Shown here piece by piece: positions 36,065 to 46,625 of a stretch of DNA of 64,000 bases. Below the pieces are notes generated by a model. The model saw only the letters and a list, made by a program, of their open reading frames with translations, did no database searches and had not been told where the DNA came from. Source of the stretch: Cotesia glomerata (lineage: Eukaryota; Arthropoda; Insecta; Hymenoptera; Braconidae); contig NC_058165.1 in assembly GCF_020080835.1 (NCBI RefSeq), positions 14,381,961 to 14,445,960 on the forward strand. The letters are read 5' to 3'. Each line of letters begins with the position of its first letter. Within the stretch, counting starts at the first letter, position 1. The position numbers and the translations under genes are program-made.

Positions 36065-37418
36065 GCTCGTTTATTTGTTGTCTTCTGGAGAGCTTCTTGG
36101 AAAACTGGGCATTTACTAGAACCAGCCCGGTGGGCAGTATCTGTTGAGCCGGGTTTTTCATCACATAACATACACTTTGCTTCATTCGGGCATTTAGCTA
36201 CTAGATGGTCAGTTTGTCCGCACTTAAGACAGAGCTTTGATCGATCTATTCCGCTTCTACACTGGGCAGCAACGTGTCCATAGTTCCAGCATTTGAAGCA
36301 TGCTTGTGGTCTTTTCACAACTCTAACCCGGCAGTTCGACCAGCCGATCTTGATCTTGCCCCTTTCTCCCAGTACTGTCTGCGCTGTTGTTATTGGTAGT
36401 GTTACTAGCGCAGTTTGGGTACCTCTGTAGGCTGGTCTGATTTTGATAGCTCCTTCCGGTATCTCAAAGCTATCTCCAGCTACTTCCTGTAACGCCGCCT
36501 GGATGTCATCTTTAGTTGTTGTGTCATCGATGTCCCGGATTTCTAATTGCTCCTGTGGGCCCTTACTGATGACTTTGGCCTCCTCTTTCAGGATACTCTG
36601 GATCGTCTTTTGCAGAGCTTGTCCTTTGTCAGTGCTCTTTCTAGAGAGCTCGATGAGCATGTCTCCGTCTCTGGTCTTGCGGATCTTATCAACCGTATCG
36701 CAGACTTGCTCATTAGGGACTTCCTTCTTTATTCGGCGCAGTATCTCAGCATAGTTCGCCTTTTCAACAGGCCGAATTATTAATGCGTCCGCTCTGGTGA
36801 ATTTTAGCGGTTTTTCCGCTTAGGCTCAGGTGGTGACTTCTCAGACAACTGCTTCAGGAGTTGCTCTTTCTTCCTTTCTTTCTTCTTTTCGCTCCTAGAC
36901 TGTACTTTTTTCCAATCAAGCGCCTTCGGTTGTTCTCTGGTCTGCACTGCCTCTCCTTGTGGAGGGCTTTTCTTCATATCCTTTTTCTTCACGACTCGAT
37001 TGATTGTTGGGTCAGGAGAAGGTCGGTCTTTTCTCTTACCTGACTTGCTGCTGGCTTCACTTTTGTCTTCCGCGACTGATTCACCGTCACCTTCAGCTCC
37101 GGTGTCCATTGCTTCGTCAGTCACGGCGACAGCCTGACAGGCCTTCTCCGGTGTAGCATGGGATATGCGCTGCAATGATGAGCGCCACTCCTCGTCTAGC
37201 TTCTCAAACCTTTGAAGGGCGTTAGTTACACCGGTCATCTTGGATTTTATCTCTTTGTGAATGTTGACCTTTGGTTGGACGAAATCATTCAGCTCACTAA
37301 TCAGCTTTTCAAGGCGTTTGAGCGCTTGCGAGCGCTTCATTTCAGCGCTTGCGTCAATCGCTGCTTGTTGGGCATGTAGCCCGTTTCCACTCTTGTTTGT
37401 TTCCTGTAGGTTACTCAT
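36061..37418 (-). pseudogene. LINE ORF1 (gag-like), copy D
   Basis: The ATG at 37418 begins MSNLQETNKSGNGL, and ORF1 ends TTNKRA at TGA 36061. One frameshift near 36815 separates PPEPKRKNR from the continuation RADALIIRPVEKANYAEIL. Order: coiled-coil-like N-terminus, acidic/basic Ser-rich region, RRM-like conserved domain ending IGWSNCRVR, and knuckles CFKCWNYGHVAAQC, CLKCGQTDHLVAKC and CMLCDEKPGSTDTAHRAGSSKC. It is continuous here, whereas copy C is split by an LTR. It is about 450 residues if the frameshift is ignored. Confidence 0.88.
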
Positions 37419-37961
37419 ACTTTTTTGATTTACCAGCGCATCGTACGGAGTGGAGCGGGTTGTCATAACTAAGAACGGGTGTACCCTCGGAGATAGTACT
37501 CCTACCCCAGTTCCCTGAGGCCTAGCCGACACTTAGCCAGTCCCGGAATACACGTACGGACTAGACTCGCTCGGAGCGGTGAAGATTCCGATCTCTAACA
37601 CTCACTGCGTACTTCCTGATCAAGGCCCGAAGTGGCTGGCTCCTGATCCACTGCTGCAACTTACACCTCGGCAGAGCAAGCTCACATCAGCCGTGGCCTG
37701 CATCGTCGGAAACTATGATACAGGTTCCGGTCACTCCCAGTGGGTCACAGCAGAGAACGATCGTCTTGTTAGGTCAGTTAGTGTGACCAACCCATTTAAA
37801 GGGGAGTTTTGTCCACGGGAGCTTATTTTGTTTGGTTATTTTGCTTGGCTCCTACCCGCTGTACCTCATCAACTAAGAGATTAAGTGTCATCCAAGGACA
37901 GCGAGCGTTCTCCCATCCGCTCGGGGAGACGCGCCCGGTAGCAGTATCTCTTCTGCCCCGA

Positions 37962-37962
<1 letters not shown>

Positions 37963-37994
<32 letters not shown>

Positions 37995-38036
37995 TGTGTG
38001 TATGTGCGTGTTTGTGTGTATGTGTGTGTGTGTGTG
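37963..38036. repeat. (TG)n-type microsatellite between copies D and E
   Basis: TG repeats with two imperfect repeats of TGTGCGTGTTTGTGTGTA. It separates the 5' end of D from the 3' end of E (which opens with a T/C run and AAGGGGGGGG). Confidence 0.9.
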
Positions 38037-39158
38037 TTTTTTTTTTTTTTTTCTTTTTTAAGGGGGGGGGAATCCTTTTTACGGATTCTAGGCATAGTTG
38101 TTTGGCCTGGATATGTGGCGACTCGACGCAGTGTCATACTAAAACTCGACGCTAGCGCCCCTACCCACTAAACCCTAAACCCCTTTTCCTCTTTCCCTTA
38201 ATCCCTCATGGAAACCGCCGTTAGGCATTACTTCGTGAGGGGAGGATTTAGCTACTGCTCTTTCTTCTGTTAGCTAAGGTGTTATTTTACCTTTCTTCTA
38301 GTTGTTGTCATTTGCTCTTCTTCTTTCGATGGAACGCAAGTCTATAAGGACTTCTGTTGCAAATGTGCTGATGGCGTTCCAGGAGGCTCTTGATGACAAC
38401 ATTGCTTCTACTATTGTCTCTGGTTGGATTTTCTTCTTTAGGATCATCTCCAGCTCATCTCTCTGTGGGTAAAATCGTGGGCACTCAAAGAAAACGTGCT
38501 CCGCGTCTTCATTGATTCCTGGGCAGGACGGGCACTCCGGTGAATCATCATGCTTGAAGTGGTAAAGATACGTCCGAAAACATCCATGTCCTGACAACAA
38601 CTGCGTCAGATAGTAATTAACCTCGCCATGACTTCGGTTTAGCCAAACGTCGATCTTCGGTATGAGACGGTGTGTCCATCTCCCTGTTGTCGCGGCGTCC
38701 CACTGCGATTGCCATCGTGCGATGCTGTTCTGCCGTTCTTCAGCTCTGAGTTCCTCGGCACTTTGTGTGGTTGTCCTCTTTCGTTGGTAAAGGTTCCGTC
38801 TTTCCTCAGCTAAGACTCTGAGCGGCAAAGTTCCGGAAATGACACACACTGCTTCCTTTGATATTGTTCGAAAGGCGCTTGCAACTCGTAGGGCACTCAT
38901 ACGATATATTGGTCCAGCTTTTCTCCATGAATCTTGCACCTCTAGTACGTCAGCCCAAATGGATCGTCTTGCTAGGTCAGTTAGTGTGACCAACCTATTA
39001 AAGGGGGGGGGGGAGTTTTGTCCACGGGAGCGTATTTTATTTGGCTCCTACCCTCTGTACCTCATCAACTAAGAGACCTAGTGTCATCCAAAGACAGCGA
39101 GCGTTCTCCTATCCACTACGGGGAGACGCGCCTGGTAGCAGTTTCTTCTCTGCCGCAG
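38037..39158 (-). mobile_element. Family I LINE copy E, internally deleted (about 1.1 kb)
   Basis: The 3' UTR and the last ~220 codons of ORF2 (38298-38960) are joined directly to about 200 bp of authentic 5' UTR (38961-39158), which ends CTGCGGCAGAGAAGAAAC at the microsatellite. About 4 kb of internal sequence is missing. The junction lies where 5' UTR AAGACGATC meets RT ATCCATTTGGGC, sharing ATC. A run of G (39003-39013) is expanded in the 5' UTR. Both termini are intact and flanked by TG repeats. Confidence 0.88.
38298..38960 (-). pseudogene. LINE ORF2 C-terminal remnant, copy E
   Basis: Open from SIWADVLEVQDSWRKAG through the thumb region and CCHC knuckle (CPSCPGINEDAEHVFFEC) to RRRANDNN and its stop at 38298. 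All RT catalytic motifs are deleted. The upstream residues (VTLTDLARR) come from fused 5' UTR. Confidence 0.85.
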
Positions 39159-39168
39159 GTGTGTGTGT
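39159..39168. repeat. (GT)5 between copies E and E2
   Basis: The shortest microsatellite linker in the D-E-E2 array: GTGTGTGTG followed by the T run at the 3' end of E2. Confidence 0.85.
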
Positions 39169-40102
39169 TTTTTTTTTTTTTTTTAGGGGGGGGGAATCCT
39201 TTTTACGGATTCTAGGCATAGCTGTTTGGCCTGGATATGTGGCGACTCGACGCAGCGTCATACTAACTCGACACTAACGCCCCTACCCACTAAACCCTAA
39301 ACCCCTTTTCCTTCTTTCCTCTAATCCCTCATGGAAACCGCCGTCAGGCATTACTTCGTGAAGGGAGGATCTAGCTACTGCTCTTCCTTCTGGTAGCTAA
39401 GGTGTTAACTACCTTCCTTCTATCTTCTGCTATTTGCTCTTTTTTTTCGGTGGAACGCAAGTCTTTAAGGACTTCTGTTGCAAACGTGTTGGTAGCGTTC
39501 CAGGCAGCTTCTGATGACAACATTGCTTCTACTAGTGAATCTGGTTGCATTCTCTGGTTCAGGATCCTCTCCAGTTCTTCACGCTGTGGATCGAAACGAG
39601 GACATACAAAGAAGACGTCTTCAGCAGCTCCTGGGCAGGACGGGCACTCCGAAGAGTCATCGTGCTTAAAGCGGTGTAGATACTCTCGAAAACACCCATG
39701 TCCCGACAACATCTGCGTAAGATAGTAATTGACCTCACCGTGATTCCGGTTAAGCCAAATGTCGATCCGAGGTATGAGACGGTGCGTCCACCTACCCTTC
39801 TCTGCAGCATCCCATTGTAGTTGGCATCGGCCTATGCTCTTCTGCCGTTCTTCAATTCTAAGTTCTTCAGGGATCAGTGCAGTTGACCTTTTTCGTTGGT
39901 AAAGGGCCCGTCTTTCCTCTGCTAGAACTCTAAGAGGTAGGGTTTCAGCAATGATGCACACTGCTTCTTCTGATATAGTGCGGAAGGCACTAGCTACTCG
40001 TAGGGCACTCAGTCGATATACTGGTCCAGCCTTTCTCCATGATTCTTGGGTTTCCAGTGCATCAGCCCAAATGGATATTCCGTAAGTGAGCACTGATCGC
40101 AG
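39169..40102 (-). mobile_element. Family I LINE copy E2, 5' deleted, keeps a 5-nt 5' tip
   Basis: 3' UTR plus the C-terminal ORF2 part up to AGTGCTCACTTACGG, then only CTGCG, identical to the first bases of the 5' ends of E and H, before (TG)n at 40103. It is either a simple 5' truncation with chance bases or an extreme internal deletion. It is flanked by TG repeats on both sides. Confidence 0.75.
39371..40100 (-). pseudogene. LINE ORF2 C-terminal remnant, copy E2
   Basis: Encodes SVLTYGISIWADALETQ through RWTHRLIPRIDIWLN and a shortened knuckle (CPSCPGAAEDVFFVC, missing the AEH found in other copies, so the His ligand is lost). A frameshift near 39445 (STEKKEQIAEDRR) extends the frame to 39371. 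It is very close in sequence to copy A and to H. Confidence 0.85.
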
Positions 40103-40116
40103 GTGTGTGTGTGTGT

Positions 40117-40207
<91 letters not shown>
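40103..40207. repeat. (TG)n microsatellite, about 105 bp
   Basis: The longest TG tract in the window, between E2 and the beta half of the dispersed repeat. Confidence 0.95.
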
Positions 40208-40211
<4 letters not shown>

Positions 40212-40861
40212 TATGTGAACCGCTTATAACTTTTGAACGGCTTGACCGATTTTATCGCGGTTGGTGCCATTCGAAAGGGCTTGACTAAACTTAGATTTTG
40301 AAAACTATTTGGACCGATTCAGATCAATAGATTTTGAGAAATCTTCAAAAAACTGAAAACAAAATTTTTTTCAAATGTGGTTTTTTTGGAATAACTTTTA
40401 AACGGCTTAAAGGTTCAATTCCAATAACTAATCAGCTCTTAACCTTAAAAAACCACGTCGATCGCCACCAGTCCGGTCAAAATCAGTTGATTCGTTCGAG
40501 AGATATCGTGAACGAAAGAAAACCGGAAAAAGTGTTTTTTCGGAATAACTCCAAAATTCCTAGCGCGATCAATTCAAAATTTAAGATTTTATGTGAGGCT
40601 TAAAAAACTGCGTCGAATGCTTCTAACCGCGTAAAAATCGGTTTATTCATTCAAAAGTTATTGCGGTTTAAAAATTCAAAAAATAGTGTCATCAAATCTC
40701 TATCAGACTTTTGAGCTCGAAGAGCTTTAAAGCATAAGAAAGCAATCTCTTTGAGCTCGGAGAGCTCAAAATAACCCATAAATTGTATTTTTGAGCTCGA
40801 AGAGCTCAAAAACGTCATTGGTGCAATTTTAAGCGCCTAAGTATGGAATTAGCGGGAAGTT
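40208..40861. repeat. Dispersed repeat, beta half, copy 2
   Basis: AAAGTATGTGAACCGCTTAT through TTTTTTGGAATAACTTTTAA, three GAGCTCGAAGAGCTC-type palindromes at 40710-40810, to AGCGGGAAGTT. It matches 18935-19538. The alpha half expected on the other side of the microsatellite was not found next to D, so this copy is incomplete or rearranged. Confidence 0.75.
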
Positions 40862-41942
40862 GCAGGGATGGCCTTCAGGGTCAACCGTTTTCCTAATTTT
40901 TTTATAAAGCATTTAAGAAAGCCGCGGGATCCTTAAACATAAACAGCAATTGAAAAAAATGACACTTAAAATTTTTTTGTTTTTCTGAATATACAAATAT
41001 TACAGATAATTATACTATAAAAAAGTTAAAACTCAATTAAAACTCTATAAACGAGCTAATTGTACAAAAAATATATTTACTTACTAAAGATGAACGATTT
41101 TTAACATTTATGCAAACTGATTATATTAATTTTTTCTTTGCACTGAACTGATGTTGACTGCTCGACAAAAGACTAACTGAATATAACACTCACTGTTGAG
41201 GTGTTGGGACCGCCGCTTCGGGCATTATCGCGCCAAAACTTTAGTATAGTAGAGCGACATCACAGTTATTGACAGTTGATTTTGGAAATTTGTCGACTGC
41301 ATTGTATAGTTTCAATACGAAACTTTAAATCATACAACTTGAGATGCGAGCAATTCTACCGTTAAAATTTAAGTTTTACATTTTCAATCAATAATAAATG
41401 ATCGTGAAACTTCGATAGTTTATAAAGTCTACTGTTAATTTTATTTTACGGATAGATGGTATTTAGATAAGTAAATTTATTTACTTGACATTTCAACTAG
41501 TAAGAGTTTTTGGTGACTTATACATGCACTTAGCTTAATATTAAAATTTTAAAAATTACAGTGTGAGATTGAATAATTGCTGTTTCTCTATAGAAGTTCA
41601 AAATTAATAGCTCACACTGTAAATTGTACTTTACACTTTAACAAATTAAATTGAATAGAAATAGAATAAATAATTCTTTACGGAAAAAAATTTCTGGCGT
41701 AAAAAAGCAATAATACTTTTTAATTTTATAATTTCAGATATACATTTTTAAACTGTAAAATTTACTTCTTATACGTTAACAAATTTGTTACAACATAAAA
41801 GTTAACAATTACAGTGTAGACTTGAACTTTTGCAATTTTAATTACGACGGGATCGATTTTACATTTTATACAGTAAATATTCCTGTTTTCTTTTTTCCGT
41901 GTGACCTGTAGTGAGAGTAGACATCAAGAAAATGAATGCTAA
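40862..41942. other. Spacer, nothing recognised
   Basis: AT-rich, with a conserved tail of the beta repeat (to about 40905: GGGATGGCCTTCAGGGTCAA) and then no repeat or coding signal that I can support. Confidence 0.5.
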
Positions 41943-42428
41943 CTAGCTTCAAAATGCATAAATTGCGGAGGTTCTCATCGTTCACTCGACAGGGCCTGCC
42001 CGAAGGTCAGAGAAGCTAATGAGATCAGCGAAATCATAGCGTACGATAATCTAATGTACATGCAAGCTAAAAAACTCTATGAAGCAAAAGGAAGAGTACC
42101 AGCATCAGCACCTGACATGACCCTCTTAAACTTTCCCCCTCTGAAACAGAATTTGCTCTCTGGGCAGAGACCGCCACTGAATCAGTCCTTCATGGGTTCA
42201 AGCAATACTGCTGAGACGGTGATAGTTCAATTAAAGAAAACCAGAGAGACAGAAATAACCCCTCCCTCGGAGATGTCCAATAAAGCAGTTCATTACTTTT
42301 TGGAGATGATTAACAACATCTCTAACCAAGAAACTCTATGGCAAAGAATATGGAAGGTTTTGTCGTTACACATAACTCAAGTTCAACCTCAAGCACAAAT
42401 CCAAACCCAAAATGGCTCGAGATCCTAA
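41943..42428 (+). pseudogene. LINE ORF1 C-terminal part (CCHC knuckle)
   Basis: Opens after TAA with LASKCINCGGSHRSLDRACPK, a C-x2-C-x4-H-x6-C knuckle, followed by MYMQAKKLYEAKGRVPASAP and a Gln/Ser-rich tail ending NGSRS at TAA 42428. The upstream part of ORF1 was not found. It overlaps the ORF2 start by 17 bases in another frame. Confidence 0.65.
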
Positions 42429-43033
42429 TCAATTACGATTTATACAATGGAATTGCCGCAGTTGCCGAAAAAAATTGCCAGAAATTCAGAGGAAAGCTCA
42501 AAACTACGATGTGATTCTTCTATGGGAAACTAGGTTAAATAATTAGGACAATATCTCTGTAAGAGGCATCGATATTGTAAGGAATGATCGTAAAGATAAT
42601 GCCGGTGGCGGTGTCACCATCCTAGTGAGTACTAGTCTTAAGTATAAAAGAGTATATAATTTGTTTAATTGTAAGGGAAGTATCGAACTATGTGCAATTC
42701 AAATATTCCTAGCGAATTACAAACTAACTGCTGTCTCCTGTTATAGATCTCCAACCAATATTATCAATGAAACTTATTGGGTGCACTTTCTGTCAAAATT
42801 TGAGAAAAAATTTATTGTCGCCGGTGATTTTAATGCACACCACCCATATTGGGGTAACAGATCACGTTGTCATGAAGGTAAGAAACTTTGAAAAGTTTCT
42901 TATTGAAATGCGCTAGAAAGATCAGAAATGGGAATTTTACATCAAGGGAGTTCCACATACTGTTCACGTCAATATGGTACAGAGTCTGCCATAGATTTAA
43001 CTTTTGTCAATAACGCTTCCTCAACGTTATACA
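42412..43033 (+). pseudogene. LINE ORF2 AP-endonuclease fragment
   Basis: ATG 42412: MARDPNQLRFIQWNCRSCRK, VILLWETRL (catalytic Glu), a TAG near 42544, GGGVTILVS, AVSCYRSP, VAGDFNAHHPYWGN, stops near 42889 and 42904, then SAIDLTFVNNAS. The EN motifs WNCRS, ET, YRSP, GDFNAH and IDLTF are in the right order. The SDH motif and RT are missing beyond 43033. Confidence 0.75.
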
Positions 43034-43165
43034 ATGGACGGTAGGTCAGGATTCTTGGGGTAGTCTCGGAAAAAAATGATCAGACATGAACAGGCATGAG
43101 TCTTCAGGCCTGATCAGACATGAAAAATGCCTGATCAGTAGGGAGTCCGTTATTTACCAAGTTGA
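43034..43165. repeat. Short palindrome-rich block
   Basis: TGATCAGACATGA occurs twice (about 43078 and 43112) with further CCTGATCAG and AGGCATGA copies in both orientations within 70 bp. Unidentified; it is the left flank of the next transposon. Confidence 0.5.
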
Positions 43166-43714
43166 TTTTTTTTTTCACTGCCGCCCCCTGGATTTTTAGT
43201 TCTTGACCTAAAAAAAAATATCCAACATAAATAAGCTTTTAATTACCAAATTAAGCCTTGCCCCAATCGAGTTATATTTCCTATTTAAATAACATGGGAA
43301 TTTGCAACTTATTGTTATTAATTTTTTTCCTCCGAAAAAAAAATGCCACTACGACTATTATCGATACATATTCTGATAGGAAATTGAATGTTTTACAAAA
43401 AAGTTCTCTTATCATTTTTTGATAAAATCATTCCTTTAAAAGTTATTCGTAGTTTAAGTTGTGTTTATAGTTATTGTCATAGTTTTTCAGTCTTGCTATA
43501 AAGTTTCATGGGTAATAATCATTTATTTCATCTATAAATGTTCGAAAAATTTGATAAAAAAGATTTATAGTTACCGTAACGTTAACAATACGATGTATTG
43601 AAAACATTCTTAATAATATTGCCGCTTGAGCCATTTTACAAATAATTATTTTTATTTTTTGTCTCTATCCACGTTTATTTGTTAAGCAATTTTTAGTCGT
43701 ATTATTAGAGTGCC

Positions 43715-44328
43715 AATCAGATCGAATTTTACAAACCAGGTGCATTTCACCATGTACGTTGGATGTTAAAAGCGATTCATTTTCAAGTTAGATCTTGAAG
43801 TGCAACAAAATCTTTTGGATATTTGTTCATTCATGGTGTTTATTCATGTGTAATTTTGGTTTGTGACACCTCTTACCGCATCAGCTTCATATCAAGATTT
43901 AAATTATATGAAGAATGTGCATCAATACAGGACAACTAATAAGAAAATTTTTGAGGCAGTATTGCACAAATTCAAAAACCATCTGTGGTATTTATTTGGT
44001 GGAAAAGCTGCTTTGACTTTGTTTGATCCAAATATATCACTTCACGTAATACGACAAATAATTAAAGCCATTAAAATGTGATGAAAATTTTGATTTTCAT
44101 TCCCCCTAAACGCTATAAAGTTAATTCAGATAATGAAATTATCAATTTACAAAAAAAAAAAAAATATTGATTTTTTTGTTAAATAAATCGATTTTTATTA
44201 ATTCAAATTCGATTAAATTTTTTGTTCGATTCAACATGAATAAAAATTTCCAAGAGGTTAACTTTGAGACATTGACCACCAATAATGATTGCTTAAAAGG
44301 ATTATACATCGTTAATAATCTACAAGTT
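43715..44328 (+). pseudogene. hAT-like transposase C-terminal fragment
   Basis: Reads EFYKPGAFHHVRWMLKAIHFQ, aligned with PGAVHHARWMAKAIYSLKI at about 57990-58050. Then, after frame breaks, it reads SFMVFIHV, FVTPLTASASYQDLNYMKNV, KFKNHLWYLFGGKAALTLFD and RQIIKAIKM. It resumes after the nested insertion at 48229 as VNDVVEKALQLTQEQ, matching VNDVAERGVALIEQ. The catalytic N-terminal half is deleted. Confidence 0.75.
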
Positions 44329-44619
44329 CCCATGTAAGAACTGCCATAGTTGAATGACAGGGCCTTGCCTGGCCCAGTACTGGGCAACCAAGCTTGGCGC
44401 ACCGATATTGGGCCAAGACTGGGTAATCAGCCTTGGCCAACCCAATGATTACCTGAGAATGATTTTTATGTATTTCGACCCGCTTAATACTTATCTGAAG
44501 TTTATTTAGACCATAAGCCATTCAAAGTTTAAGTAAATTCCAAAAAACCCTGAAAAATTGCAAAAACAGCAAAAAATTTCAGATATTGTGTTAAAAAAAA
44601 CTTTATAAAATTAGATCAA

Positions 44620-45943
44620 CCCTGGCGGATTCGTGGTCACGATAAAATGATCGTGAAACGATGGTGAATGTACCGTGAATTCACAGTGTCGACAAATGAT
44701 CGTCGAATGACCGTCACTTGACTATCGAACGGCCGTCGTTTGACAGTGAACGACGAGTATCATTGTGAAAGTTTTTCACTGTTACTTTATGATTTTTATT
44801 CTGTATAGTTATCATACTTCACTCTTCGAAAAATCAAATTTTTACTTGACCTCCGATTTTTTATCTGAGTAAAAATCGTAGATCATCGATCGATCGTCTG
44901 TCATTTGACAGTCATTCGAAAACATTTAAATTGTCAAAAAACCGTAACTCGGTGGTGGATGCACAGTAGTCTGTAAGTGAAACGACCGTGAAACGAGCGT
45001 ATAATGTCGGTAAGTTAGGAACAAGTGTTGTATTTTTTTCATAGTCTTAAATGAAAAACCATAATAATTTTTGTTTATGAAAAATATAATAATAAATATT
45101 GTTTTTTTTTTTTTTTTTTTTTTTTTAATCGGGAGGTATTTTATTCAACAATTAATTAATTAATAAATTAAAATTTATTTTCAACTTAACTTTAAATATT
45201 TTCTGCGCGTCTAATATTTTCACCGTAATTCCAAAATTCGAATCCATTATTAAAGATTTGAGTTTTTTTTTTTTTTTTAGAGACGAAAACTTTAATTTCA
45301 AAATTACGGAAAAATTGTTTGTTATCAAGAAAAATTATTGAGATATTTTTTTTTAACAATTAAATTTTTAACAATTTCTTTTCCAGATCATTTTTTCTAC
45401 AGTTAATAATTTCACTGTAATTTCGAAATCAAGATTTTCGTAATTATTAAAAATTTGAATCATTTATTTCGATTATTATATAGAAGTCATAGAAAAGATA
45501 TAAATTTATTTAAGCTATTTTTAACTGTACAATGAAAAAAAATGACTTGATTTTGACACTTTATGACGTGACTGGATTAGTTGTTCTGAACAGTGTCTCA
45601 AATAGCCGAACTGATAAAGTCTCGGGCGCGCAACTAGATGAGCCGGGTTCGAGTCCCGGTATAGACTGACCGAAGTATTTTTTTTTTATTTTATTTTCCG
45701 TAACAGTAGCGTAAAATTACCGTATTTCGACAGTATATTGAGCGTACAGTGTCGGTCATAACGTCGTAGATTAACTTGCGTATGCACCGTATATATTCAA
45801 TAAATTCATAGTAGACATCGTTCACAACGGTATCCGATGCTGACTGACAAATCGCTCGGTAAGAACGAACTTTATACGGTGAAACAACCGTGAAACAACC
45901 GTCAATCGACCGTGCTTTCACCGTGTCGCCGAAACCGCCAGGG
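44620..45943. mobile_element. CCC-ended element with 2 bp AA duplication (inner nest)
   Basis: Ends CCCTGGCGGATTCG and, inverted, CCCTGGCGGTTTCGG, with subterminal repeats of ACCGTCA/ATCGTGAAACGA type. The flanks are AA at 44618-44619 and 45944-45945. The opposite arm of the interrupted element (near 46930-46945) shows the uninterrupted sequence with a single AA, confirming the site. It is 1324 bp, non-coding, and contains a tRNA-like cassette at 45603-45672. Confidence 0.82.
45603..45672 (+). ncRNA. tRNA-like pol III box pair in the inner element
   Basis: TAGCCGAACTGATAAAG fits an A box and GGTTCGAGTCC (45646-45656) is a perfect B-box consensus, about 40 bp apart. A run of T follows at about 45678. 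No full cloverleaf or anticodon was derived, so it is not called as a tRNA gene. Confidence 0.55.
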
Positions 45944-46102
45944 AATCATGTATATCGATCCGCCGAATATAAATCTCGAATTTATATGGCTCAGACATCT
46001 AAAAATCGAAATAAATGGCAAAAAACCACTGAAAATCAAAATAAATCAATTCCGTTATGATAAAAATCGATTTTTAAATAAAAATAAAAAATCTTTAACA
46101 TG

Positions 46103-46625
46103 TTATCCGATCTGTGGAACATAAATTTTAAATTTTTTGACCGATAGCTTACGTGTGGTATCGTAGTTGTACAACAACTCTTCAACTAAATTCACGTAAT
46201 TCTCACTTTTCGAATTCCCTAAAAAGTTTTGAGATACTTCTTTGAAGCTTACCCATGCTGCTCTCTCAACTTTGTTCATTTCATATTCGAAATTATAGTC
46301 CTGAAATAAAGTCCGAATTTGTGGTCCATCGAAAATTCCTTCTTTTAATTTTGCATCACTTATAGCTGGAAAGTTTTCCCTCAAATATTTGAAACAGTTG
46401 CCATCTTTGTCTAAAGCTTTGACAAACTGCTTCATAAGACCAAGCTTGATGTGAAGTGGTGGTAGTAAGTAATTGGAAGGATCAATTAGAGGTTCTCGGG
46501 TAACATTGTGAGAACCAGGATTCAAATTCGTTCTCGTTGGCCATTCTTTTTTAACATAGTGGTTTTTTCGATCGCAACTATCCCACAAACATAAAAAGCA
46601 GGGATATTTTGTGAACCCTGATTAT
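46103..46625 (-). pseudogene. Fragment of a multicopy invertebrate protein family, function unknown
   Basis: On the minus strand from about 46625: SGFTKYPCFLCLWDSCDR, NHYVKKEWPTRTNLNPG, PLIDPSNYLLPPLHIKLGLM, KQFVKALDKDGNCFKYL and a C-terminal part ending YVPQIG at TAG/TAA 46103. I recall closely similar sequences as repeated uncharacterised proteins in insects and cnidarians, where the domain continues further C-terminally. That memory could not be checked here. The CxxC in PCFLCLW and following residues may bind metal. Both ends are truncated and abut the inverted-repeat arms, so the element seems to have carried the gene. Confidence 0.6.

Larger units (their letters stand above)
32841..37962 (-). 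mobile_element. R1-clade LINE copy D (family I), full length
   Basis: 5122 bp between two (TG)n tracts: 5' end CTCGGGGCAGAAGAG at 37962, 5' UTR of about 544 bp, ORF1 37418-36061, ORF2 36064-33087 and a 3' UTR of about 245 bp. It is the best length standard for the family in this window. It carries at least six frame lesions, so it is an old or error-rich copy. The 5' UTR is highly similar to that of C (for example GGGCAGAAGAGATACTGC). Confidence 0.92.
41943..43033 (+). mobile_element. 5' fragment of a non-R1 LINE (Jockey/I-like)
   Basis: Contains the end of an ORF1 with a CCHC knuckle and the start of an AP-endonuclease ORF2, different from both R1 families. It is cut at 43033 (after SAIDLTFVNNASSTLYNG), where unrelated sequence begins. 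The RT is absent here. A 3' LINE end of compatible type lies at 50042-50737. Confidence 0.7.

Noticed and set aside
45603..45672. A genuine tRNA gene
   Set aside because: The A and B boxes are good, but I could not fold a full acceptor stem, D arm and anticodon arm; it lies inside a transposon and has a paralogue in another transposon.
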